In this document: positions 12,863 through 25,459 of the stretch, piece after piece
How positions within the stretch are numbered: the first letter of the stretch is position 1
Layout of the letters: every line of letters begins with the position of its first letter
Assembly: GCF_008831285.2 (NCBI RefSeq)
Contig: NC_045144.1
Span: 23,019,716-23,083,715 of the forward strand
Direction of reading: 5' to 3'
From: Nymphaea colorata
Lineage: Eukaryota; Streptophyta; Magnoliopsida; Nymphaeales; Nymphaeaceae
DNA: 64,000 nucleotides
Translations under genes and position numbers: made by a program
The notes under the pieces: generated by a model
The model's input: only the letters and a program-made list of their open reading frames with translations
Told to the model about the DNA's origin: nothing
Databases searched by the model: none

Positions 12863-13328
12863 AGGTACCCTTCTTGTACAATCTCATTGGGCTCATATTT
12901 TGTTTGAATCTGGTGCATCGCATTCTTTTGTTTCTAAGAGATTTGCTGAACTTTTAAAGTTAGAAGGGAAAAATATGCCTTATAAATTGTTAGTTGCTAT
13001 ACTCATGGGAAACAAAGACACATGCCAAACGTATTTAGAAAATGTGAACATAGAAATGCATGGACATTTATTACCAGCACAGCTCGTGGTAATAAATATG
13101 ATGGGGTATGAGATAATCCTAGGAATGAATTGGTTATACCATCATTATGCGACGATAGATTGTAGAAGGAAGAAGCTGAAGATTCAATTGGAAAACGGTC
13201 AAATGATTGAATTTGGGGTAAAAACACTACAAGACCAAATAAAGTTGGTTGTCTCAATAGTTAAGGCAAGGAAATACATGGAAAATGGATGCATTGCATA
13301 TTTGGTTAGCATGAACGCAGTCGAGTAG
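12693..13328 (+). pseudogene. Gypsy aspartic protease region
   Basis: The frame covers the pol N-terminus. LIEGTLLVQSHWAHILF is followed by ESGASHSFVSKRF at about 12,904-12,943. Active retroviral-type proteases carry D-S/T-G-A; here the catalytic Asp position is Glu, so activity is unlikely. The downstream flap and ILGMNWL block are recognisable to about 13,140. The frame overlaps the end of gag in a different phase, which may reflect decay rather than a programmed shift. It ends at a TAG (13,326-13,328) ahead of the reverse transcriptase. Confidence 0.82.
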
Positions 13329-13339
13329 AAATTAAAACT

Positions 13340-14660
13340 CATCATTAAGGTGTGTACGGTGAGGGACTTCGCAGACGTGTTTCCTGAACATTTACCTGGA
13401 TTGCCTTCTGTACGAGAGGTGGAGTTTGGCATCGAGTTGATACCAAGAACTACACCTATTTCTAAGGCTCCATATAGAATTTGGCACCTGCAGAGCTGGA
13501 AGAATTAAAGAAGCAAATACAAGATTTAGCCAGCATGGGATTCGTCCGTCCGAGTGTGTCACCTTGGGGAGCACCGGTTCTATTTGTGAAGGAGAAAGAT
13601 GGGTCAATGCGGTTATATATCGACTACCAGATGTTGAACTAGGTTACGATCAAGAACAGATATTCATTGCCTAGAATCGAAGATTTATTCAATCAATTAA
13701 AGGAAGCAAAGGTGTTTTCTAAGATAGACTTGAGGTCGGGACACCATCAATTGCGAATTAAGGATGAAGATATTCCCAAAACAACATTTCACACATGTTA
13801 TGGGCATTATGAACTTCGAGTGATGCCTTTCAAACTCACAAATGTCCCAGCAGCTTTTATGGATCTCATGAATCGGATACTTTACGAGTACTTAGACCGA
13901 TTCGCTATAGTGTTCATTGACGATGTGCTAATGTTCTCAGACTATGAAGCAATGCATGTGGTACATCTCGAGATAGTGATGAAAATATTGAGACAAAATC
14001 AACTGTATGCCAAGTATTCCAAGTGTGAGATTTGGCTAGAGAAAGTGAATTTCTTGGGACACGTAATCTCTAAGGAGGGAGTGGCAGTTGATCCGGCCAA
14101 AGTAGAAGCTGTACAACAATGGAATGCACCACCTAATGTAACAAAAATCAAAAGGTTTTTTGGTTAGGTAGGTTACTACAGGAAGTTCATTAAGGATTTC
14201 TCGAAAATTGTAACCGCAATGACTAAACTGCTACGGATGGGAGTCAAATTTATGTGGACAGAAGACTGTCAGAAGAGTTTTTTCAGATGTTGAAAGATAG
14301 TTTGACTAGTGCCCCAATTATAACACTGCCAAATGGGAGGAAAAGATTTGTGTTATGCACTGATGCTTCAGGAACAAGTTATGGTGCTTATGCAAAATGA
14401 CAACGTTATAGCATATGCCTCTAAGCAACTGAAACAACACGAGAAGAACTATCCAACACATGATCTGAAATTAGGAGTTGTGGTATTTGCCCTAAAAATA
14501 TGGAGGCATTATCTCTATGGTGTGGAATTTGAAGTATTTTCTAACCACAAATCGCTCAAATATTTGTTCTTGCAAAAGGAATTGAATCTAAGACAGAGAA
14601 GATGGCTGGAAGGAAAGGCTAATGTGGTAGCTGATGCACTCAGCAGAAAGACGCTTGCTA
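13340..14660 (+). pseudogene. Gypsy reverse transcriptase and RNase H
   Basis: The RT would copy element RNA into DNA. The N-terminal part (VRDFADVFPEHLPGLPSV, about 13,352-13,410) is followed by a frameshift near 13,480. The palm domain is clean at 13,667-14,167, with [13 protein letters not shown] and the catalytic box FIDDVLMFS at about 13,913-13,940 intact. A TAG at 14,165 interrupts the connection. RNase H at about 14,333-14,655 keeps [20 protein letters not shown] and ends [10 protein letters not shown]. Its first acidic motif (CTDASGT) lies in another frame, and about 15 residues are deleted between RRWLE and GKANVV. Confidence 0.88.
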
Positions 14661-14831
14661 AAGCTGGTGGACTGTTAATGCAGACATGGAATTTGGTGGA
14701 AGACTTTGAACAATGGCATCCATTGCGAGATGATAATGGAAAGGTGAAGTGTGTTGAAATAATTAGAGATAGTTTTCTTGATGAAATTATTGAGAAACAA
14801 AAACAGAGCCCTGAATATCTAAAGTTGAAAC

Positions 14832-16169
14832 TTGTGTCACAAGAAGGAAGAAACTCCTTATTCTGAGGATGTCGACGGATCTGTATGGTTCAACGGTAGA
14901 TTGTGGGTTCTGAACGATCCAGAGGTGAAAAACAAGCTGCTAAAAGAGGTGCACAAAATAAGATACATCATACATTCAGGAAGCACAAAGATGTATCAAA
15001 ATTTAAGGATAAACTTTTGGTGGCCTGGAATGAAGAAAGAGATTGCTGAGTTCGTCTCACGATGCTTAGTGTGTCAACAGGTTAAAGTGGAATATTAGAA
15101 ACCGGGTGGTTTGATGCAACGGATAGAAATTTCTCAATGGAAATAGGAATGCATCACCATGGACTTCATAGTGGGGTTACCACGTACTCGACGACAACAC
15201 GATGCTATTTGGGTAGTGGTAGACCGCCTAACTAAATCTGCACATTTTCTTCCTATCAAGATTTCACAATCACTTGAAAGTCTGGCAGATTTGTATGTTG
15301 ATGAAATAGTGAGACTTCATGGAATCCCTAAATCAATCATTTCTAATAGAGATCCAAGATTTACTTCCAAGTTCTGGAGAAGGTTACAAGAAGCGTTGGG
15401 AACAAAATTGAAATTGAGTACCGCATTTCATCCGCAAACCGATGCGCAATCCGAGCGAACCATTCAGACTCTTGAAGATATGTTAAGAGCTTGTGTGTTG
15501 CAATGGAAGGGTGAATGGGATAAACATGTGAAGTTGGCCGAATTTGCCTACAACAACAACTATCATTCTAGCATTGGTATGGCACCGTTTGAAGCTCTTT
15601 ATGGCCGACCTTGTAGACCACCATCATGTTGGACTGAGGTAAAAGACAACAAGATTGAGGATCCTTTGGTGATCCAACACTACAGTGATCAGATCAACAT
15701 GATTGGAAATAAACTTTTAGCTACTCAGAGTCGACAAAAGAGTTATGCAGACCAATGAAGAAGAGATCTAGCTTTTGAAGCAGGAAACCATGTTTTTGTT
15801 AAGATATCACACACCAAGAGTGTTTTCCGATTCGAAACGAAGGGGAAATTGAGCCCAAGATACATTGGTCTCTTCGCTATTCTAGAAAAACTTGGAGAGG
15901 TTGCATATCGAATTGCACTTCAACCGCAGTATAGTTATGTTCATCAAGTATTTCACGTGTCGATGTTAAGGAAGTATATACCTGATCCTTCACATGTGAT
16001 AGACTACAAAGAAGTTGATTTGCAAGAAGACATGACAACAGAAGAAAAACCATTGCGGATCATAGATCGAAAGGAGCATGCATTGCGACAGAAGACCATC
16101 CCAATAGTGCAAGTGGAATGGCAACATCATGGATTAAAGAATGTACGTGGGAGCCATAAGAGGACATGA
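14832..16169 (+). pseudogene. Gypsy integrase with C-terminal extension
   Basis: Integrase would insert the cDNA into the genome. The H2C2 zinc-binding head (HKIRYIIHSGSTKMYQNL, then CLVCQQVK) lies at about 14,950-15,080 and is followed by TAG at 15,096-15,098. The catalytic core occupies 15,159-15,758. The first acidic residue is present in VVVDRLTKSAHF. The second is changed, with ISNRDPRF where the family has Asp before Arg. The Glu in QSERTIQT is present. A stop at 15,756-15,758 splits the core from the C-terminal part (15,849-16,169), which contains VHQVFHVSMLRKYI and a chromodomain-like end, itself frameshifted near 16,140. Confidence 0.88.
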
Positions 16170-16233
16170 GAAAGAGTTACCTGCAACTATTTCAATGAGG
16201 TACGTTTAAATTTCGAGGACGATATTTCTTTTT

Positions 16234-16245
16234 AGGGGAGAAGGA
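16234..16245 (+). other. Polypurine tract of gypsy element
   Basis: The run aggggagaagga lies immediately 5' of the 3' LTR start. It is the expected plus-strand DNA synthesis primer. Confidence 0.8.
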
Positions 16246-18272
16246 TGTAAGGCCCAGGTTTCTTTTTAAAACTCTCAAGTTTATCTAAATGAGACATTTG
16301 AGGAAAAGATGGAGATATTAAGCACATTTTACATCAATTAAATTATCATTGTGCTGCAGCCCTAAACGAGCACGTCCAGCAATAGAGAGAAAGAGGAAGA
16401 AGAGTTTTCGATTCTTGGAGAAGATCAAGGAAAGTGGGCTGCGAAAGAGAAACAAGGAGAAAGTTGCAGAAGTCTGATTTTTTGACAGGTATGGAGAATA
16501 TGCAATTGTGAATAGATCATGTAGCCTTGTATTTTCTGTTTGAATTCTGATGGACAGATATATGCATGTATGATAGTGGATCTATGCCTAAAGGAGAATC
16601 GACGGGTGATGTGTTGTCTGTGAAAACGATACTTCTAACTCTTCGTTCTAGCATCTCTGATTGTCTAGATGTAAGCATGCTAGATATTGATTTGAAGTAT
16701 GAAGCGTGTTAGTCCTTGATGAGCGTTGAAACTTTCGGGTGTTTATGTTAAGTTGATACTCCTTGTTTTCTTTTATTATTCCAACCGTGAGAAAATTGAT
16801 ACGTTAGAGAAATTAAACCAACTACAAGAAAGGTGTATACCCGAACCCTCACTAATGGTCTGGCCACAGAAATCACTATACGAATTTCAAAGGGAAGACT
16901 TCACTGTCATCCTTATCTAATACCTCAAAAAAAAACAAAGGGTACGGTTTATACCGAGAGGGTTTGATGGAAACCCCCTTCCAATCATCCCCTCCCGTGA
17001 AGAACGAAGCCTCGATTTCCTTTTTTTCAGACACGGACGCCGACAGTGGGGACGTTTTCTTCAATCTTCTGGTTGCTGGAGAGCTGCTAGAGAAGGGAAT
17101 ACCGTGAGAGTTGCAACAGAAGTGATTTGGGGGAAACAACAACCCTTCTGTCGTCCCTCTTTCCCCGCCAGTTCCTCCTTGTCGCAAGGCAGAGATGAAA
17201 AACGAGAGGAGAGAAGGAAGCAGCGGCGACTGAGGACGTTGGTTAGAGCGACTGGAGGCTTTGGTTGGACGGTGAGCAGCGGTGTGGAACTCGAGCATTG
17301 GAGCTTGCGGGAGGAAGACGATATCTCCCTCTGGTCCTGTTTTTCCCTCTCTGGTTTGTTTTCCTTGAAGATGGTGGAAGCTCCACCGTGGGTCAAACGA
17401 GAAGAAGAAGAAGGTGCTTCCGTGAGGGGAGAGAAAAACCAGCGAGAAAAGGAGAAAAATCTAGGGTTCGACCAAATTTATAGTAAAATTGGAAATTTTC
17501 AAAATTGGTCCACCTAATTAGCAAAATATTTGGATAAACTGTTATAATGTTTATAAATTTATGCCGCAACGTTTTTGCTGAAAACCTCTTCAAAAAGAGG
17601 CTTGCGAAAGTGATTTTCAGCAAAAACCAGGTATTTAATATGAAATTGTCTTTTGGTACCCTCTAAGTTCTTAAAAATTACCAAAAGGGGGTTTTATAAT
17701 TTAAAAACGAAAAGTTATGTGTTATTGCTCTTTGATGCTTCTAGTTGTGTTAAATTTCAGAAAGGTGGTTCTGAAATCAATTTCAGAACAATTACAGGAG
17801 GAAAGCCACGTTCTGAGAATTTAAATATAAATTTGTCGTTTTGGAATGAGGACTATAATATTATTATTTGAGGTTTCTAGACGTGATGTGCTTTGCTTTA
17901 CTGTCATTAAATTAAGTTAGAAAATGACTTGTTGCTTTTGTCTGGGAAATTGAGCCTGAGGGTAGTTTCTGTGAGAGGTACTAGACGATGTCTAGTGATG
18001 AGAAACTCTCACATTTGAAATTCGAAGGCGAAACGTGGACTCTATGCAATGGTGTATATGAGTGCGAGCTTTGTTTTGCCCAGTGGTTGGTTTCATCTCG
18101 GGAGGTAATGGTGCGCCTGCGCTCACTGTTGACGCACACTCCTCTGCCTACACTTGAGGGCCCACTGGGTATTGGGAGGCACAAGGGCCCGGGATTTTGT
18201 TGTTAATGTTGGAGAGCAAGGCGTCTCCTGGTCTCTCACCCTAGGTTCCTAGAGAGACCACGTTGCTGCAGC
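16246..18272 (+). repeat. 3' LTR of gypsy element, truncated
   Basis: Starts with canonical tgtaaggccc directly after the polypurine tract and follows the 5' LTR through about 10,935 of that copy. Similarity stops at ...gctgcagc, where caggggcggagcc (a hAT end) begins. The rest of the LTR is not found downstream of the hAT coding region, so it was lost or displaced. Confidence 0.88.
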
Positions 18273-21200
18273 CAGGGGCGGAGCCACGATTTTTTCTCAG
18301 GGCGGGCCGAACGGTCCAACGAACTGTAATACATTTTATATATATATACACACTTTAGATATTTGCAAACCACAGTGTAGTAGAAGTGAACATATGTCGT
18401 ATATAATTACCCACGTCATGAACGTGAAGCGCGACCTGTCCTACGACACATTTTAATAATTGTTTGTTTCATTAGCACAAAACACGATCTGTCCTAATCA
18501 GATAAGGTGCTCTATTTCTATTACAGTGACGTAGGTATGAACATAAAGTAGACATACAAATATCACAACAAAAAATATAGCAAACAAAGACATCTACAAA
18601 CTAGAAAACCAAAATAAATATTACTTACCTAAAACAAGCAATTTTGCATTGTTTTTATAGAATAAAATCTGTTTTTGCCTTTATTTTTATTGAAAATAGT
18701 TCCATATCATCTTTCATTCACGTGCACAATAAAATTCAAATAAAAAATATATCATTTATTATTGCAACTTCATAATAACTCCAATAAACATTAACATAAA
18801 AATGATGCAACAAAATACTTTACCTATTGTAATTGTGCTCTACGACTTGTCATCTTATAAAAGGCAGCAATAATATCATCTGAATCAAACATTTGAGCAA
18901 TTTCTTTCTCAATATACAAAAATAGATAATCTGCAAAGAATTCATCCTCCATTTTGTTACGCAACCTTGTTTTAATAAGTTTCATAGCAGAGAATACCCT
19001 TTCTGTGGTTGTAGTGGAGACAGGAAATGTTAGAATGAGACTAAGCAACCTATATACATAAGGATATTCTTCACTTTTTCTATTTCGTATCAATACTTCA
19101 CATACATCTGATAGTGTACCCAAATTTTGAAAACTTGGATGACGACAAATATCATTCTTGTAATGTCTCAACTGATAATTTAAACCCATAAAATCTGAGT
19201 CTAGAAAATCTTCAGGATAGAACTTCTATGCAAGAGTATATGCATCTTGTGCATTAAACGACTCATATTGATCTCTAGGGTTGAATGTCGACATCAAACG
19301 AAGTATTTTCATATAATTCTCATTAAATCTACTATTCAACTCTACCAGTCGAGAATCAATGGCAGCAATAAAAATATCAACATGATAATGATGTCTCACT
19401 GTAATGAAATTATGTTCACGACGAGAACGTGATCCTCTTACAAAATATTGAGCATCCATATCTGAAATAGGGATATCATGTGTCATACAAAATGCTCCCA
19501 CAGTATCTATAAATGAATCCAAACCAGTCTCTCTAAGTTCTTATAGAAACTTTTTTTAATTACAAACCAAAACCATTGCATTTAGAATGTCTTGTCTTTC
19601 CCTCTGCAATGCCTGACAAAGAATATCATTCTGTCCCAAAATTTCTTGTACCAAATGCAAAATAAATACAAAGTCAAATGATGTTATCATTTTGTAAGTT
19701 GAATTACCTTCATCTCGTATTTGATATGTTGATTCATTGTCTCTTAAATCTTTCAATACTACACATGTTGCATAAAACATTTTTATCAAACTGCACATGG
19801 ACAAAAAATGAGATCCTCATCTAGTATCACCACACCGCTGTAGTGATCCAATTTGATTAAGTCATCTTGCTGTTTGAAGTTCATGTATAGCAATTCTAAA
19901 TGCAATTTCGTTTGCTTGAGCTTCGCGCAATTCATCATTGCGTTTACTGCTAGCACTAACAATATTAATTACATATGTCAACTGTTCAAAAAAGCTATGA
20001 ACATCAACAACTTTTCTTGAAGCTGCAACAAGTGCAAGTTGTAATCTATGAGCAAAACAATGAACATAATATGCATAAGGACATTCATTCAAAATTAATT
20101 CTTGCAATCCATTCCATTCACCTCGCATATGACTACCACCATCATATCCTTGACCCCGTATATCTTGAATACTAAGATTATGTTGAGACAACAAAGTGAA
20201 AACTGCATTCTTCAATGTAATTGTTGTAATATTCCTCATATGCACAACATCTAAAAATCGCTCTTGAACTTGACCTTGCTTATTAACAAATCTAAGAACA
20301 ATAGCCATTTGCTCTCTCTTGGACTCATCTCGAGCTTCATCAATAATAATACAATATTTAACATCACCAATTTCTTCTATAATTTTAGCTCTTACTTTAC
20401 TTGCAAAACCATATAAAAATTTCTTTATGAACTGTTGGTGATATATATTTAGCATTTTTTTGGGCATTATCCAAAACAACTTGTGCGACTCTGTCATTAT
20501 GCTTTTAATCTCAAGCGATTGTTGTAAACAAGCTTTGAATTTTGCTTTTCAATCATTTTATCTATGTATATGCTTTGACGACTTAAGTTATTAAATACTC
20601 GCACATTCATATTATGAGGCAAATTTTGACTAGTCCCTTCATGATTACGAAAAGCACATGTTTTCTCACTACCACCCACCCTCTTCGAAGCTCTGAATCC
20701 TTTAGTAATAAAAGGACTGTCATTCGAATGTAGAGTACTGAAAAGATAACACGGTAAACAATATGCACTATCTGTCTTTGGAGAATATTCTAACCATAGA
20801 AATCTTTGAAACCAAGAAGCTTGAAATTTACAAGGATGACTTGAAGAACCTGACACTGGATATCTATGAAGCTTATGCTAATATGACACATAGTTGATAT
20901 ATGCTCGCCTAACTTCATCCCTCTTATTTATTGGTATCTCCCATATAGGACATCACAACCCTGGATCATGCATGATGCTTTCTATAGTTTCAATTTTTGA
21001 ATACTTAAGAGGTGGAGAATCTGAGTCAAAAAGAACAACATCAAGAGCTTTTGGACTATAACAACCAGCATTTTGGTCTTCTCCCTCTCGGTTTTCTCCC
21101 TCTTGGTTTTCTCTCAATTGATCAGTAACTTGTTTCTTTTTGAAATAATCATGAATATTTTTCTTCATCTTCTCAATAAGCTAACACAAAAAATCTGAAA
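18273..21200 (-). mobile_element. TTF-type hAT DNA transposon, one end visible
   Basis: The left end starts caggggcggagccacgat at 18,273, a hAT-type terminus inserted in the gypsy LTR after gctgcagc. The coding region runs towards it on the minus strand. A matching inverted end (ending cgcccctg) and a second gctgcagc were not found between 21.2 and 22.5 kb. The far end is therefore decayed or deleted and 21,200 is a nominal limit. The 18,300-18,820 segment is AT-rich 3' non-coding sequence. Confidence 0.75.
18824..21168 (-). pseudogene. TTF-zinc-finger hAT transposase pseudogene
   Basis: Related to plant proteins annotated as TTF-type zinc finger with hAT dimerisation. The N-terminus (MKKNIHDYFKKKQ) is at about 21,168. 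The TTF finger lies at 20,500-20,856 (FQASWFQRFLWLEYS, TDSAYCLPCYLF). The DUF4371 core at 19,862-20,497 contains IIIDEARDESKREQMAIVLR, GQGYDGGSHMRGEWNGLQ and YVHCFAHRLQLALV. Linker pieces lie at 19,226-19,804. The dimerisation domain is at 18,824-19,189 (FPVSTTTTERVFSAMKLIKT). NRLRLKA is followed almost directly by the core, so roughly 90 residues normally found between the finger and core seem missing. Stops or shifts occur near 20,950, 20,497, 19,855, 19,540 and 19,210. Non-functional, but relatively well preserved. Confidence 0.87.
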
Positions 21201-22340
21201 TTTAAAATAGATAATAAGATTTATACACATCGAAGAAAGTACTAAAATTTTAACTTATGAAAAGCAGGAATTTATTACCAACCACCATATAATCAGCAGA
21301 CAAAGAAGACAACATTTATGTGTTGAACCTCTTGCACTATGTAGAACAAGGAAGAGTTGTTTTCTCCCCTCGCTAACTTGCTTTTCAAATTAACACGAGT
21401 GGAGTGAAGTCTGAAAAATGAAACAGATAATGATTTTAGGCCTTTATGAAGCTACTTTTATAAATTTCACTAACAGAGCATTGAGTTGCCGTTTGTTTCT
21501 TCAGAGTTTTGACTAGTAGATTTCCTCACCAATCAACAAGGTACTTGCATCACCAACTTTATGTTTCTTCTTAGAAAATTTTTAATGGTAATATATAGTG
21601 TCTCCGGAAGGAAAGAGAGAAGATTTCTAGTGTAGGAACATATCCAAACACAGATCCAATTGAAAACTTCTTCACTCCCTGGGATCTAGTCAAAGAAAAA
21701 TTAGTAAATGCGAAAACATGTTGACACTATTCTTGATGATATGTGGCTTCTATTGATCCAATTGCACAAAAATACTGATATTGCTAAAGAAAAGAAAAGA
21801 AAACAATAAATGAAGCCTCGAAATTTTCATTTTGCATCAGAGAACTTAACAGATGTTGCTCTATTGAGCACTAAAATAGGAGCTTCCGTGCAGAATACAT
21901 GCTCCACCACATCCAGTTTCTCCTGCTTTCCATAGCATAATATCCAAAACATGAAAAGCAACCACCGTTTAGCTTATTCTGAAATTGAACAGTATTCCAT
22001 CCATTACCCTAGTTCCTCCCCACCTTAATGGAAGCAACCTAATTGGTTTTCAGCAGTTTCAAAAAGCTTGAACTGCTAAGACAAGTTCTATTTTTATTAT
22101 AGATGGTGAAACTTGTCAACCTAGTTCACCGCTCTCAGCACTGCGTAGCAGCATCATTTGATAGTGTTCTTTTTCCTGTCTCTTACTATCATAAGATTGG
22201 TTTCTGCAAGAACCGGCTTACTATTTATCTAACGGTGAGGATATTTCATAAATGGCAGACAATATAGACATGACTGCAAAAATTGTCAAAAAAACTAATG
22301 TAGCATTTGAGTTAGTAATAAAGTTTTCCAGATAACACAA
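21200..22340. other. No recognisable gene
   Basis: Sequence upstream of the minus-strand hAT coding region. The beginning may still be hAT 5' non-coding DNA. No termini, RNA genes or coding domains recognised. Confidence 0.4.
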
Positions 22341-22356
22341 AGAAGATGCCACCAGT

Positions 22357-25300
22357 TGAAAAACGAGGTTTTTATTTTGAATGAGAGAGAAAGGGACTCG
22401 CCCGCCAGTACGAGGAATGACCATTCCCCTTGCCTTTACTGGGGGGAATCTATCCAAGGGCTATATTTATTCTTGATACATGTTGTTTTGGCTTAAACAT
22501 CTTTTTCATTCTAAATGTGGTGTAATCTTTAAGAAAAATGTTGAAGATTTGATATTTCAAGATTTTGAGAAAGTTTTTGAAGAGTCATATGCTTTGATTT
22601 GAGTAAAATTTTGAATGAGGAGATCTTTACAAATATTATATAGAAACCCTTGAAAATCACTTTCGAAGTCGATTTAGCGTTCTCTTAAGAAGTTAAATAA
22701 GTTTGAGACTTTGCTCTAGTTTGGATACTACCTAGTTAGAGCTATGTCTCATCTTGCTTAAGTTCTTTTAGAAATATGTTTGAGATCATTCGTGATGCTA
22801 AGTGAAAGTGAATGTATGGATGCATTGATCCTACATGATTAGAAGAAAATCATTCATTCCTACCATAATATTCATCTAAAATGCATTCATACCATAACAT
22901 TCATTTAAGTTTGTCATTTTTTTAATTATAAAATTGTCACAAGTATTTTTATGAAAAAAGAAATGTTTTTGAAAATGGAATGGGGTTGTAGACCACTAAA
23001 CATGATCTCCATATTGGCTCATTACTTGATTCGTGGTTTTGGTGAAGTCGGCAAATGAAAAGATTTTGGGAAAAGATAAAATACTTTAATCCAAGATGAA
23101 TATAGAAAAAAAAGAGAGAGAAAGAGATTTTAAAATCACAAAATAAAGAGTTTTTTTAAAAAGAGAGACAGGTGTATATACATATACTTACCCATATATA
23201 TGTATCTGTATACATATACGATAGCTTGTGAAAAGAAAGTATTAACTCAAATAGAGAGGGAGAAGAAGATTTTAGAAAAAGGGAGAAAGAGAGAGATTTT
23301 AGAGAAAAATAGATTTTTTAAGAAAAAATGAGACTCTAGAGAGAGAGAGAGATATATACACATATATATATCACATATATGAGAATTTGTAAAAGAATAT
23401 GTTAAATCATAAAAAGAAAAGGACAAAGAGAGATAGTCATGTACACGTATAAGTATATAACATCTATATACATATATGTCTTCATGAGAGTTAAAATCAA
23501 GAAATGACTTGAAAATATCCGACTTCAATTTTTATGTTGGCCAGAGAGGAACTTGGGTACCTGCAAGAGCCTTGGCTAAGTTTCCAAAGCCTCATTAGAG
23601 AGGGTTTTTGCTTTCAAAAATATTTTGGAAAACATGATTCCAATATTTTTATATGTGAATATAAAACATTATTATTTTGTTTATTACGAGGAAATATATT
23701 TCATCCACCATTAGGTATGGAAGAAATTCAAGCAATATAATGAAACACTTATTGAGGTTCCTAATTGGGTGATTATGAAAAAAACTAAGCGTGAGAATGA
23801 CATGAAGATGCACTTTAACATTAAAATTTCGTGAAGGGCTTTCCCAAGTTAGAGAAGTCCCAACCTCGAAAATAACATGAGATGAAAAAATCCCAACCCA
23901 AACACTCATTCTTGCCATGCATTCGCTCATTAATCAAGAAAATTAGTATATCACGCATGAACATCATCTCCAACATATAACCAGCATATTTTTTGGACAT
24001 AAATGAAGAAATGGAATTTATTTCGCCTTGCTCATACTCCCAGTGCACTCATGAGTAGCTCTTGACTTTGGGGAGGAAATCTTTAGAGTTTTCTTGCACG
24101 ACCATGGGGAGATGGCAAGAGGAAATGAAAATAAAATGGAGGACTACATACCTCAAATATAGATAATATTAGAAACCAGTCTCATTCTTTGAATGATCCA
24201 AGGATCGCCTTGGATGAAGCTCCAAAATGATGAAAATATCCCTTGAAGAGGTCTCCTCTTGCTCCCATGAAGAGTTTGAACTTGGAGAAACTTGCTTCCA
24301 ACATTGGGGAAAATGAAGAAGAGAGGAAGAGAGAAATGGAAAGAAAAAAACTAAGAGAAAACTCTAAAATTTCAATTGAGAAAGCACTAAAAATTCCGTA
24401 AGGGTTAGCTCATGCCCCAAGAGGGAGGATTGTGAGAGTATTTATAGGGAGTTTTGGAGCCAAAATTCAAAATTTGATTTTTTTTTATTTTAACAAGATT
24501 TTTATATGAATTTCAAGTATTTTGTAATATTTTTTATTTTTATTTTTTCTTTTTTAAAATAGGCTTTGACGAAGTGGGATTGGCCGCTTGCCCTGCAAAC
24601 ACCTCTTTGGGATGTGGGCAAGGCTAATGCCACCCAGCCAGGCCAAAACCACCCCCCAAGGGGCGGTTTTAACAAGAAAATGGGCCCTGCCCTGCGCATT
24701 GTGTTGTCAAGTGCCAGGCGCGATGTGCAGCTCACGTTTGCACATCTCAGTTGCCCTTTTTAAATTGAATAAGGCAAAACAAAATCAAATAAGTAAATAA
24801 TAAAAAAAAGTTCTTTAATAAGAAAGCATAAAACCAATTTTTTTGAATGTGTATAAAAGTGGATTTCGTTACAAATGGGGAGCTGACTCCGTTTTGTATG
24901 ATTCCATACTCATTTTAGATCTGGATTGAGTTCAATTGGTCACCGACGTGTGCTACTAGGTGGCTGAAGCTAGAAAACACATTTTTGATGCAAGGACGAG
25001 ACATAAAACAAAGTAAAGGTTCATGCAAGTGTGTGTGGCGCTCATAGCATCAAATTTTGTCGTTTGGGTCACAACTTTGGAATTTGAGTTTGAAATGCTC
25101 GATTTGGATTTAGACTTGGGTTTTGGGTCTAATTTGGATCCAAAAGAGATGAATTTTGGATTTGAATCTCACGTCAAAAGCTAGGTTTGAATTTGAATTT
25201 TATGTTTGGGTTTAGACAAGGGTTTAGAGATTCATTTTGGATCAACTAGCAGCGAAATTGTTTTGGGTCTAGAATTTGGCTTAGGGTCTAAAAATTTAAA

Positions 25301-25375
25301 TCCAAATAACTAAAAATTTGGTTTGGGTGAAAATAAAATACAATTTGTTTTTTTGAGAAATTTGGGGTGATAACA
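22357..25375 (-). repeat. Candidate 3-kb LTR, minus strand
   Basis: Read on the minus strand, the segment starts TGTTATCACCCC (25,375) and ends TTTTTCA (22,357). It therefore has TG...CA ends. Just outside its start is a purine run (aaagagggg, 25,380-25,388) like a polypurine tract. Two bases past its end is tggtggcatc (22,345-22,354), which could be a primer binding site. A TATA-like ccctataaatactc lies at about 24,435-24,450, followed by a leader-like region. The U5-like end (22,381-22,470) aligns with 58,560-58,640 on the plus strand. I infer a Ty3/gypsy LTR, possibly Tat/Ogre-like. The flanks do not form a 5-bp duplication, so it is not a simple solo LTR. Confidence 0.45.
23320..24107 (-). 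repeat. Inverted repeat arm 1
   Basis: Its reverse complement matches 25,679-26,482 with scattered differences. Shared landmarks include agtcaagagctactcatgag versus agtcaagtgctactcatgag. Both also share ttgaagtcggatattttcaa and a run of atata/tctctct. It lies inside the candidate minus-strand LTR, downstream of its TATA-like site. Confidence 0.75.
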
Positions 25376-25459
25376 GATGCCCCTCTTTGTTACTAAGCCG
25401 ACACAAGCCACGCTTAGTGACAAAGATAAGCACCCTAGATTTTTCAAATGAAACATGTT

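Larger units (their letters stand above)
8908..18272 (+). mobile_element. Decayed Ty3/gypsy LTR retrotransposon
   Basis: A nearly full-length element with the order LTR, primer binding site, gag with zinc knuckle, protease, reverse transcriptase, RNase H, integrase, polypurine tract, LTR. Integrase downstream of RNase H is the Ty3/gypsy order. The C-terminal extension after integrase (PLRIIDRKEHALRQKTIPIV, then QVEW) and the long LTRs suggest a chromovirus of the Tekay/Del kind; this lineage call is inferred. Every coding module is broken by stops, frameshifts or deletions. The 3' LTR ends abruptly at 18,272, where a hAT element begins, so about 600 bp of LTR and the 3' target-site duplication are missing. 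The first ~220 aligned LTR bases show about a dozen substitutions and one ~11-bp gap, so the insertion is not recent. Confidence 0.9.

Noticed and set aside
11625-16169. Stop codons in the gypsy element as programmed recoding
   Set aside because: There are many, in all modules, alongside deletions and altered catalytic residues. Decay explains them better.
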